Assembly: GCF_000425025.1 (NCBI RefSeq)
Contig: NZ_AUKZ01000005.1
Coordinates: 62,001-126,000 of the forward strand
Direction of reading: 5' to 3'
Source: Streptococcus castoreus DSM 17536
GTDB lineage: Bacteria; Bacillota; Bacilli; Lactobacillales; Streptococcaceae
Length of the DNA: 64,000 bases
Shown in pieces: positions 1 to 7,180 of the stretch. The notes below the pieces were generated by a model. It searched no databases. It was not told the DNA's origin and saw only the letters and a list, made by a program, of their open reading frames with translations. Position numbers and translations under genes: made by a program. Position 1 is the first letter of the stretch. Each line of letters starts with the position of its first letter.

Positions 1-145
1 CCAAATTTTCTTTCTTAGCAATTTCTCTAGCTTTATCAAACAAAACCTTATGCCCACGATGTAAACCATCAAAATAGCCCAAAACTAAAATGGTGTCGTC
101 TTTTTCCACAATATCTTGATGGCTGTTAATATATCTAATTTCCAT
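1..145 (-). CDS. ribF: Riboflavin kinase / FMN adenylyltransferase, N-terminal fragment
   Basis: The first 48 codons of a protein that runs off the left edge. The visible residues start MEIRYINS and contain FDGLHRGH, the nucleotide-binding HxGH-type motif of the FAD synthetase domain. RibF converts riboflavin to FMN and FMN to FAD in the cytoplasm. It lies just downstream of truB on the same strand, an 18 bp gap, which is the common truB-ribF arrangement in streptococci. The rest of the adenylyltransferase domain and the kinase domain are outside the window. Confidence 0.9.
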   Translation of the reverse strand, partial: MEIRYINSHQDIVEKDDTILVLGYFDGLHRGHKVLFDKAREIAKKENL

Positions 146-163
146 AATAACCCAATCCACTTA

Positions 164-1048
164 TCAGATGAGAACTTTTCTCGGTTTATACTGTTTATTG
201 CATTTTTCTAAAATAGCAATTAATTTTTCATGATAAAAAGCAGCCAATAACGGTTCTTGACTTGGAAGATTAACACGACGACCAAACGAAATTTCTGTCA
301 TCTCACTATCGCTAACGACCATTTTAGGCAAATCGCTCACTCCATATTCAATCGGTAATAAAAAACGCATGTCCTGCCGAGAGATCATCTCAGAAATCTC
401 GTGCAATGTATAGGCAGTATCAATGGTTAATCCCGCAGATGCTGAACGTTGCAAATATGACATGTGACTCTCAATACCAAGTGCATGTCCTAAGTCAACT
501 GCCAATGTTCGTACATAGGTTCCTTTGCTACAAGCCACTTTGAAATCAAAGTGGCAAAGACCGTCATCTGTAAATTGTAATGGGCTAGTGCGTTTAAATT
601 GATAAATAGTGACCGTCCTTTTGGGTCTCTCAACAGTTTCCCCAGCACGCGCGTACTCATATAATTTTCGACCATTGACTTTAACAGCAGAATACATAGG
701 AGGAATTTGGGTAATTTGACCAACAAATGTTGCCATGACCCGATCAACTCTTTTTTCTGTTAATGTATCTGGCAAAACCGATCTGGCAATCACTTCACCA
801 CTGGCATCTTCTGTGCTTGTTGAATAGCCAAGAGTAACTCGACCATTATAAACCTTACCAGCTTCTGTCATGTATTCAATCACACGAGTAGCTTTCCCGA
901 CAGCAACTGGTAAAACCCCAACCACATCAGGATCAAGGGTTCCCCCATGACCAATCTTTTTTTCTTGCAATAGTTTTCGCAATTTAAAGACAGCGTCGTG
1001 AGAAGTCATTCCTGCTTCTTTTTTTAAATTAATTATTCCACTAATCAT
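164..1048 (-). CDS. truB: tRNA pseudouridine(55) synthase TruB
   Basis: 294 residues, normal length for the family. It isomerises U55 to pseudouridine in the T-loop of elongator tRNAs. The catalytic motif reads GHGGTLDP near residues 33-40, with Asp39 as the expected nucleophile (many family members have GHTGTLDP). The downstream sequences [18 protein letters not shown] and [15 protein letters not shown] are family hallmarks. It is probably cotranscribed with ribF. Identification is firm. Confidence 0.97.
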   Translation of the reverse strand: MISGIINLKKEAGMTSHDAVFKLRKLLQEKKIGHGGTLDPDVVGVLPVAVGKATRVIEYMTEAGKVYNGRVTLGYSTSTEDASGEVIARSVLPDTLTEKRVDRVMATFVGQITQIPPMYSAVKVNGRKLYEYARAGETVERPKRTVTIYQFKRTSPLQFTDDGLCHFDFKVACSKGTYVRTLAVDLGHALGIESHMSYLQRSASAGLTIDTAYTLHEISEMISRQDMRFLLPIEYGVSDLPKMVVSDSEMTEISFGRRVNLPSQEPLLAAFYHEKLIAILEKCNKQYKPRKVLI

Positions 1049-1423
1049 CTATCTACTTTCATCTTTTCTGTCACTTTTAAGCTTATTCATTATAACCGTT
1101 TCACCAATTTTTTACCGAAAATAAGAACTGATAAACGCTAGTAACTGTTTCTACGATTAACAACATCTTACTATAAAACTATTTGCTTGATAACAACGTA
1201 TAGACTATTTACCCTTCTTTTCCACTTCCACTATCTTTAAAATGATTTTCTGGCAATTTTTTCTCGCAAACTCCTTTTTTAATATCATTTAATAATATTA
1301 TGGTGGAACAACAAATAGGTTGTAATGATCATCTTTAATTGATTATTTTTAGGTAGAGGATCCCAAATCGCAATAATCTATTAAATCCGGACTCTCTCCT
1401 ACACGTTTCTTATTTTCAAGCAT
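1049..1423. other. Intergenic region, no gene seen
   Basis: About 375 bases between truB and the DUF2130 gene. It is very A+T rich and has stop codons in all frames. I see no convincing RNA structure, repeat or gene remnant. It should hold the truB promoter and the 3' end of the DUF2130 transcript, but I could not place either with confidence. Confidence 0.5.
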
Positions 1424-2764
1424 TTAATCCTTGTTCAATTCTTGAAATTTATCACGCATAGTTGGATTATGACGCGTTAATTTCTTAACAGAAACATCAT
1501 CTAGTTTACTATTAGCTAAGCGAAGCTGATTCTCACTTGTGGTTAGGAAACGTTTGACTTCCTCCATTCGTTTAATAGATTTGTCAATTTCATCAATGGC
1601 TTTTTTAAAATTGGTGCTAGCTGATTGGTAATTCTTAGCAAAAGCATTTTTAAACTGTGCTAAGTCCTCTTCAAAATGCGTAATATCAATTGTTTGTTCC
1701 TTTACGAGAGCCAATTCTTGTTTGTATTTCAAGCTATTAAGAGCCGCATTTCTCAAAATACCGATCAAGTGGATAAAAAGTTGTGGACGAACCACATACA
1801 TTTTATTGTATTCATGGCTAACATCAACAATACCAGTATTGTAATAATCGTTGTCTGACTCTAACATGGTCACTAAAACGGCATATTCACATTGTTTTTC
1901 ATGACGATCTTTGTCCAATTCCTTGAAAAAGTCACTGTTTTTATGCTTGGTTTTAGTCGTATCTGCTTCATTTTTCATTTCAAACATGATGGAGAGAATC
2001 TCAACACCATTCGCATCCACTTCGCGATAGATATAGTCGCCCTTTGATCCACGACTCGATAGTTGATTATCCTTAGAAAAGCTAGCATTTGGGAAAGCAT
2101 AGCTTCTGACTTTGTTAAACTCTGTTTCTGCATACCATTCCAAACTTTCACCGATAGCTTTTGTCGATTGCTGTGCTTTAAAATTCTTATAGAATTCAAC
2201 TTGTTCATTGGCGGCCTTTAATTGCGCTTCATAATCGCTGTGCATCGAAGCCAAGGATAAGGCGCTTTCTTTCTCCTGTAATGCCAATTGGTTTTTCACC
2301 GAATCACATTCTTTCTCAATAGTAATGATCGCTGACTGAAGTTTGGAATCATTTTCCAATATTACTTTTTCCAGTTGGTTGGTTAGGGAAATGACTTCCT
2401 TATCTTTCTCTGCTAATTGATTAGCCAATTCTAAAGCATTTTGCGACGCAAGTTTATCAAGCCTATTTTCCAAATCAACAATTAATCGTTCCTTTTTAGC
2501 TAGTGCTTCTTGTCTTAGATGGACTTGTTCTTTTTCAATTTGTTCTAACTGGTGATTTAAACGAGTAATTTCACTTTCTTTTCTCGTTACCACCTCTTGT
2601 AGATGGCGTTTAGCTTTTTCTTCAATCAAAGCCGTTTCGTTTTCTAAACGTTGATGGAGCTCCTTGTCAAATGCCTGACCACGTACCTGTTCCAATAACT
2701 GACTGTACTCTGATTCATTAATCGTAAAAAGGGTTTGACAGTGAGGGCACTTTATTTCTTTCAT
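1424..2764 (-). CDS. DUF2130 coiled-coil protein with N-terminal zinc ribbon
   Basis: 446 residues. The N-terminus (MKEIKCPHCQTLFTI) has a CxxC half zinc ribbon. Residues about 20-200 are rich in Glu, Lys, Gln and Leu with heptad spacing, a long coiled coil. The C-terminal half (for example GSKGDYIYREV and ILSIMFEMKNEAD) is the DUF2130 domain, which I recall being compared with nuclease-like folds, although its function is not established. A second coiled-coil stretch follows near residues 380-420. It stands alone between truB and the exporter gene, so context gives no further clue. Confidence 0.85.
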   Translation of the reverse strand: MKEIKCPHCQTLFTINESEYSQLLEQVRGQAFDKELHQRLENETALIEEKAKRHLQEVVTRKESEITRLNHQLEQIEKEQVHLRQEALAKKERLIVDLENRLDKLASQNALELANQLAEKDKEVISLTNQLEKVILENDSKLQSAIITIEKECDSVKNQLALQEKESALSLASMHSDYEAQLKAANEQVEFYKNFKAQQSTKAIGESLEWYAETEFNKVRSYAFPNASFSKDNQLSSRGSKGDYIYREVDANGVEILSIMFEMKNEADTTKTKHKNSDFFKELDKDRHEKQCEYAVLVTMLESDNDYYNTGIVDVSHEYNKMYVVRPQLFIHLIGILRNAALNSLKYKQELALVKEQTIDITHFEEDLAQFKNAFAKNYQSASTNFKKAIDEIDKSIKRMEEVKRFLTTSENQLRLANSKLDDVSVKKLTRHNPTMRDKFQELNKD

Positions 2765-2848
2765 AATGTCTCCATTCTAAGATTCTTCATTGTCCGATAA
2801 CAACAATGCTTAGGAAATTAAATCTCAATCATTTATCATGTCTGCTGG

Positions 2849-3835
2849 TTAATGAGAATAAGCCTTACCAACGTGATTATTTTTATAATTTTGATAAAAG
2901 TCAACCTTTAGTAATATAAAATGTTCTAGATCCTGCAATAGCTGAAAAAGAATGGCTCGTCTCTCAAATTCTTCACGGGTCCGCGGTAACTCTCTTTGTC
3001 GGAAAGTTTCTAAAAGTTGTTCAATATCGTCAATTAAGGTTAAAGCAGAGTTTTCTTCACTTAACTGACAGCCCGTTTCATGAAAAAGATGGGATAAGAG
3101 AATACTTTCTCTGCTTTGACTTGTTATTTTATTGACATTGACAGCCATCTGTGCAAGAAGTCTATTTTGCTGACGTCGCATTTCAAAATAGTGAACTTGA
3201 TAGTTGGTTTGATAGAACAAACGATTATGCCTGTCACGATAAACCATTTGAAGAGCTTGATCCAATATTTTATCTAGCTTTTGAATCATTAGCCCTTCAT
3301 TTTGACCTTGACCTTCCAAAAGAAAACTCTCAAAACGATAAAGAATAGTCTTTAAGGTTTCTTCCACCTCTTGGTGATACTGACGAATTTGCTCATCTTG
3401 CGATCCCATATAAGCATTGACCAACAAAGCAATTCCAGTTCCTATAAAGAAAAGTAAAAATTCATTTAGCAAAACGGGCAGTTGTGTATTTTTTTCAGAA
3501 AATAAATGCGACACTAAAACCGTTATCGGTACCAAACCTGTCTCAATTTTCAACTGGTAAAGTAACGGTATCGTTACGATTAGATAGCAAGTAAAAGCTA
3601 GAGTTGTAAAACCTAAAATACCAAAACAGATTATGGCAACACCAAAAGCTAAAATAAAAGATAAGAAACGATCTCTAGCAACCAATAAACTTGATTGACG
3701 GGTATCCAAGACACTTAATAGGGCGATGATACCTGCTGAAATGCCATAGGTTAAGTTAAGTTGATAGGCGATTAAAATAGCAACAATAGTTGCTAAGGTC
3801 ATTTTTAAGGTACGTTCAAATGAACCCATATCCAA
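2849..3835 (-). CDS. Aromatic acid exporter family (ArAE/FUSC-like) membrane protein
   Basis: 328 residues. About five to six hydrophobic segments in the first 145 residues are followed by a mostly helical, charged cytoplasmic half, the ArAE_1 plus ArAE_1_C layout of Firmicutes proteins. The N-terminus (RTLKMTLATIVAILIAYQL, then GISAGIIALLSVLDTRQSS) matches that family. Members are predicted to export aromatic or small organic acids, but the substrate here is unknown. The start lies only 3 bp after the stop of the HsdS-like gene, so the two are almost certainly cotranscribed. Confidence 0.8.
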   Translation of the reverse strand: MDMGSFERTLKMTLATIVAILIAYQLNLTYGISAGIIALLSVLDTRQSSLLVARDRFLSFILAFGVAIICFGILGFTTLAFTCYLIVTIPLLYQLKIETGLVPITVLVSHLFSEKNTQLPVLLNEFLLFFIGTGIALLVNAYMGSQDEQIRQYHQEVEETLKTILYRFESFLLEGQGQNEGLMIQKLDKILDQALQMVYRDRHNRLFYQTNYQVHYFEMRRQQNRLLAQMAVNVNKITSQSRESILLSHLFHETGCQLSEENSALTLIDDIEQLLETFRQRELPRTREEFERRAILFQLLQDLEHFILLKVDFYQNYKNNHVGKAYSH

Positions 3836-3838
3836 CTC

Positions 3839-4435
3839 CTAACCTAAACCCTTTTGAATTTCGTTTTGAATAAATTTCCATTCCTGCTCTGCTCGCTTTA
3901 GTTTGCGGCGATAATCATTTAACCCACGCAAATACTGATTAATCAAATAATCTTGCTTCACCAATGGAATCACAGGAATAGGAATATCAAGCAACTCTTT
4001 CGTTGATAAATTAATGACTTCTTTTCCGTGATCAGCCGCCTCTAAAAATGCCTGACCAATAGGAGACTCTAAAAAGAATTTAATGTAATAACTTCTTAGT
4101 TTTTGCTGAGGACGTAAAATCGTAATATTTGATGAAGCCACCATTTCACGGTCTTGCTTATGAAAAATGCAAACTTTTTTTAATGTCCCTTTGGATGCAA
4201 TTAAAAGATCTCCTTCTTCCAAAAGATAACGCAAAAGTTGTCTGCGGTCCATATGGAACGTTCTCACGTGATCATATTGAATCCCTAAACTTCCCATATC
4301 TGATAGATTAATTAAACCAAAATCACCTGATTCTACTTTACGAGAAACTGCCTTTCCTTTAAAACAATCGACGACCTCTCCCAATCTTACCTTTTCTCTA
4401 CCATCTGCCAGATAATCCCTAATTAATTTTTCCAT
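3839..4435 (-). CDS. Orphan type I restriction specificity (HsdS-like) half-subunit
   Basis: 198 residues. It has one target-recognition domain followed by a helical tail: KVRLGEVVDCFKGKAVSR, then EEGDLLIASKGTLKKVCIFHK, then a region like LSTKELLDIPIPVIPL, and a coiled-coil end. Standard HsdS proteins have two such domains and about 400 residues, so this is a single half. No hsdM or hsdR is nearby. It probably does not act in classical restriction by itself; a DNA-binding role is inference. The ribosome site AGAAGG precedes the ATG. It is followed directly by the ArAE-like gene. Confidence 0.7.
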   Translation of the reverse strand: MEKLIRDYLADGREKVRLGEVVDCFKGKAVSRKVESGDFGLINLSDMGSLGIQYDHVRTFHMDRRQLLRYLLEEGDLLIASKGTLKKVCIFHKQDREMVASSNITILRPQQKLRSYYIKFFLESPIGQAFLEAADHGKEVINLSTKELLDIPIPVIPLVKQDYLINQYLRGLNDYRRKLKRAEQEWKFIQNEIQKGLG

Positions 4436-4821
4436 TATAGTATCCTTCTATTAGGTTGTAGTATTTAGATACTATCATACTATAGCATATCTTTCAAGGT
4501 ATCATCCTTTTTATTTTAGCACTTTTAATAGATTGACTTGTCTAAACTAATAACCGAATACTACTAGCAAAATCACAATCTCAAAGCTGGCTTAAGATAA
4601 CTGTGATAGGATTCTTTGGTTTATTTGTATTCAACAATTAAAAGCATTTCTTGAAGAGAAAATGGTAAACAGTCTCCAAAATGCAACAATGGTAATTTAA
4701 AGGTATGCGTTTTTGAAACCTAAAATATTATGAACTAACAAGTACTCTTTCACAATTTAACCTCGCCATTTAACGAAAAGTGTAATCACTTCTTATTTCT
4801 TTTATTCTCATAGCTCTGGTC
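4436..4821. other. Intergenic region upstream of the HsdS-like gene
   Basis: About 390 bases without a supported gene. Close to the HsdS-like start, on the minus strand, there is a run of TATAGT-like boxes (near 4465-4490) that may supply its promoter. The rest is A+T-rich sequence with stops in every frame and no clear structure. Confidence 0.45.
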
Positions 4822-4854
4822 AAAAAAAGTTCGAGGAAAGAAGTTCCTCAAACT
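4822..4854 (-). terminator. Rho-independent terminator of busR
   Basis: Read on the minus strand, AGTTTGAGGAAC and its partner TTCCTCGAACT form a stem with one bulge, followed by seven T. It touches the stop codon of the regulator gene and ends that transcript. Confidence 0.8.
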
Positions 4855-5495
4855 CATAAACCTTTTCGCAAATTAAAGAAAGTTTTCATTCGTGAGATCA
4901 CCGCATCATCACCTACAAAATAAATGTGATCTCCTTTTTCAATCACAGCATAGGGACCAGGCGAAATGGTGAAATTTCCTGAATGCTCAATAGCCACAAT
5001 AGTTGCCCCAGTTTGATGCCAGATATTTAAAGCACCAATCGATTTTCCGAAATGTTCCGAATCATGACTACAAATAATTTCATAAGGCGCTAAAGGATAT
5101 TGCTTGCTAATTGACTGGCTTTGCATTAAGAAATCATTGACTAGAACTGACAGTTGCTCCATCGCTTTTCCTTGATCATGGATAGTATCTCTAATCTTTT
5201 CTTTCAACACAGCAATAGAATGTGTCGATTCATATTGGTTGATAAAATCAATGGCTTTTTCTTTTGATAAGACAATCGCACCGCTGCCATGCTTGAGGGT
5301 TAAAATTTTCAAATCAGCTAAAATATTTAAACCTTTTCTTGCAGTCTCTGGTGATACGTTAAAAGTTGAGGCAATAGTGGTTCTTGATTTTAGTTTCTCA
5401 CCAACTTCATACTCACCACTTGCAATGCGTTCAGCTACTGAAATGGCAATTTTTTGATACTTTGAAACTGTGATTTCCTCTTTATAGCTCGTCAT
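4854..5495 (-). CDS. busR: GntR-type regulator with RCK_C (TrkA-C) domain, BusR-like
   Basis: 213 residues from the chosen start. Residues about 10-80 form a GntR winged helix (SRTTIASTFNVSPETARKGL). A short helical linker follows, and residues about 130-210 are an RCK_C domain (GALNIWHQTGATIVAIEHSG, then GPYAVIEKGDHIYFVGDD). This domain pair is that of BusR, known in Lactococcus and group B Streptococcus as a c-di-AMP-responsive repressor of the betaine transporter BusAB. No busAB is in this window, so its target must be elsewhere. Start choice: AAGGAG lies 8 bases before the second ATG (5495) but only 2 before the first (5501), so 5495 is preferred. Confidence 0.8.
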   Translation of the reverse strand: MTSYKEEITVSKYQKIAISVAERIASGEYEVGEKLKSRTTIASTFNVSPETARKGLNILADLKILTLKHGSGAIVLSKEKAIDFINQYESTHSIAVLKEKIRDTIHDQGKAMEQLSVLVNDFLMQSQSISKQYPLAPYEIICSHDSEHFGKSIGALNIWHQTGATIVAIEHSGNFTISPGPYAVIEKGDHIYFVGDDAVISRMKTFFNLRKGL

Positions 5496-5536
5496 TTGCA
5501 TTACTCCTTAACCAACAATCTTTAGTATTATCATTA

Positions 5537-5565
5537 ATTAAAGCACATTTCCCAAAAGATGACAA
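5537..5565 (-). promoter_or_regulatory. Promoter of busR
   Basis: On the minus strand TTGTCA (5560-5565) and TTTAAT (5537-5542) are separated by exactly 17 bases, about 40 bases before the busR start. It is a good sigma-A type match. Confidence 0.6.
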
Positions 5566-5672
5566 TAGTTCTCGATTTTTTGCATGGGAAAAGAGCTAGT
5601 AAGGATACCAGTTCGTACGACCCTTTAGAATCATTTTCTCGTTGATTTAACTGATCAAACAAATTCTTTGAA

Positions 5673-6112
5673 TTAAACTGTTTTTTCGACGGCAAATGGT
5701 GATTCCGAAGATACGGAACTAGTAACACGATCTTGTACCGTAATACTAGCAGCTTCATGTTCCTCTTTTGTACGAATATTAACAACATTTATATTGATTT
5801 CAACAACTTTTAAATGTGTCATACTATCAAGACGATAGCTTTAATAGACTCAACAATCGCAGGAATGTCTTTGCCATACTCTACAACAACTGCTAAATCA
5901 ACAGCAACTTCCTTGTTTCCAACTTCAACGTTGACACCATCACGAACAGATTCCGTATTAACCAATTTATCTTTTAAATTAGCAAAGAAACCGCCATTAA
6001 TACCTAATAAACCATCAATCGTTTCAAGTGATAAGCCAATAATTTTCTCAATCACTTTATCGTCGTAAGTCAATTCGCCACGAATAGAAGTTGCTAAATC
6101 TTTTATATACTT
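5673..6112 (-). pseudogene. gls24: Gls24/Asp23-family envelope stress protein, broken gene
   Basis: Asp23/Gls24 family sequence is recognisable but interrupted. The first part reads YIKDLATSIRGELTYDDK, then GLSLETIDGLLGINGGFF, and runs to about 5820, where the frame hits a stop (SIKAIVLIV then TGA). In another frame the family sequence resumes as MTHLKVVEININVVNIRT and ends SESPFAVEKTV at 5673-5675, so a small deletion has shifted the frame. The natural start is also gone: the 5' end is joined to the 3' part of amaP. The protein is therefore very unlikely to be made whole. A sequencing error could explain the frameshift but not the missing start. Confidence 0.75.
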
Positions 6113-6485
6113 TAGCCGTAACAACTGGGTTTGGCATTAACCCTGCTAATTTAATAGTGGTTACCACATAGTTTTCAATTGCAGATTTTTTTAAAAGTAA
6201 CTTTCCTTTGCTTTTCGGTAATTGAATTTCAGTGTAGGTACGCGGGTAGAAAATAATGACCAATATCACTAGAAGTGTGATAACAAATAATACAATGGCT
6301 GCCCAGAAGTAGTAATAATATAAAGTCGAGTCTAGCAAATTGGGAAGTTTATCCATATCCCAACTTAGCCAACGATAGCTGCTAGGTAAGTCAATATCAT
6401 TTCCAGTCACTCCGATGACCCAGCCAAGAATAGATAATAGAACAAACCCAATAAGACTATAAATAATCTTCAAATATTTTGACAT
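6057..6485 (-). CDS. amaP: Alkaline shock membrane-anchor protein AmaP, 3'-truncated
   Basis: 142 residues. Two membrane segments (about residues 7-27 and 58-80) and the cytoplasmic start of an AmaP/Asp23-related domain (KSAIENYVVTTIKLAGLMPN, PVVTAKVYK) are present. AmaP anchors Asp23/Gls24 at the membrane. Family members usually have about 180-190 residues. Here the sequence departs from the family after VTAKVYK, and the last 14 residues are out-of-frame gls24 sequence. The reading frame therefore overlaps the gls24 remnant. The small DUF2273 membrane gene that often sits between the two is missing. The truncated protein could still insert in the membrane but has lost its C-terminal domain. 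Confidence 0.7.
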   Translation of the reverse strand: MSKYLKIIYSLIGFVLLSILGWVIGVTGNDIDLPSSYRWLSWDMDKLPNLLDSTLYYYYFWAAIVLFVITLLVILVIIFYPRTYTEIQLPKSKGKLLLKKSAIENYVVTTIKLAGLMPNPVVTAKVYKRFSNFYSWRIDLRR

Positions 6486-6534
6486 ACGAAACTCTTTCCT
6501 ACTTGACGGTCTCTAAAACTGAGTAGAGGAAAGG

Positions 6535-6780
6535 CTAGTTCGTTTTACGCAATACAAAAGAAGTCATAACAACCACGATAACGGCACCAATAATCGAAGG
6601 AATTAATGCCATACCTGCTAATGAAATTCCCCATGAACCAAGTAGAGCTTGACCAACGTAAGAACCAATTAAGCCAGCAGCAATGTTTGCAACCCAACCC
6701 ATCGATCCGCCTTTTTTAGTAAGCACTCCAGCGATCACACCAATAAGCGCACCAACAAGTAAAGTCCAAATAAGTCCCAT
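6535..6780 (-). CDS. GlsB/YeaQ/YmgE family small membrane protein
   Basis: 81 residues, almost wholly hydrophobic, with three membrane segments and glycine-rich turns (VGALIGVIAGVLTKKGG, then IAAGLIGSYVGQALLG). This is the transglycosylase-associated / YeaQ family, which in enterococci and streptococci is encoded with Gls24 general-stress proteins. A strong AAGGAG site precedes the ATG. It heads the cluster glsB-amaP-gls24, whose last two genes are damaged. Confidence 0.85.
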   Translation of the reverse strand: MGLIWTLLVGALIGVIAGVLTKKGGSMGWVANIAAGLIGSYVGQALLGSWGISLAGMALIPSIIGAVIVVVMTSFVLRKTN

Positions 6781-6822
6781 AACAATTCTCCTTTTCAGAT
6801 ACTCCCATATCTTTTGTTCCGT

Positions 6823-6846
6823 GAAAAATAGTGGTCGCTATTTTTC
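6823..6846 (-). promoter_or_regulatory. Perfect 9-bp hairpin in the leader of the stress cluster
   Basis: GAAAAATAG and CTATTTTTC flank a six-base loop, about 45 bases before the glsB-like start. It is not followed by a long T-run on the coding strand, so it is more likely an mRNA leader structure or protein-binding palindrome than a terminator. Its role is unknown. Confidence 0.4.
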
Positions 6847-7134
6847 AAGTAATAGCCATCAATAGTCACTCTATTAAGTGAACATATAAATTATAAAACG
6901 AAGCGTCAGTTTGTTATATCATTTAAATATTAGTTTTTATATATCCAATAAATTACTATTATTTAAATAATTTTAAAAGTGACCACTCTATATTTAATTT
7001 ATATTGTTATTATACAATACAAGATTTTATTTGCAAGTTTTATGCTTACTTAAATTTAACCAATAAACTAAAAAGCTATGAGAACCACAACACTCCCTTC
7101 GTTTCATTATTTTCATCAAACCTTCGAGAACATT
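6847..7134. other. A+T-rich intergenic region before the stress cluster
   Basis: No gene is visible in these roughly 290 bases. The composition is extreme, with long A/T runs, as expected for a promoter region of the divergent-facing stress cluster. I did not find a single clear promoter, although several TATAAT-like boxes occur. Confidence 0.4.
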
Positions 7135-7176
7135 AAAAAAACCAAATCTCTACTTTTCGAGTAGAAAACTTGGTTT
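7135..7176 (-). terminator. Rho-independent terminator of pcrA
   Basis: On the minus strand AAACCAAG...TCTACT pairs with AGTAGA...TTTGGTTT, followed by a run of seven T. It begins about 5 bases after the pcrA stop. Confidence 0.85.
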
Positions 7177-7180
7177 AGTC

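Noticed and set aside
5819-6124. 101-codon frame as an intact Gls24 protein
   Set aside because: It has no ribosome site, starts inside amaP sequence and ends early; the missing C-terminus continues in another frame, so it is part of a broken gene.
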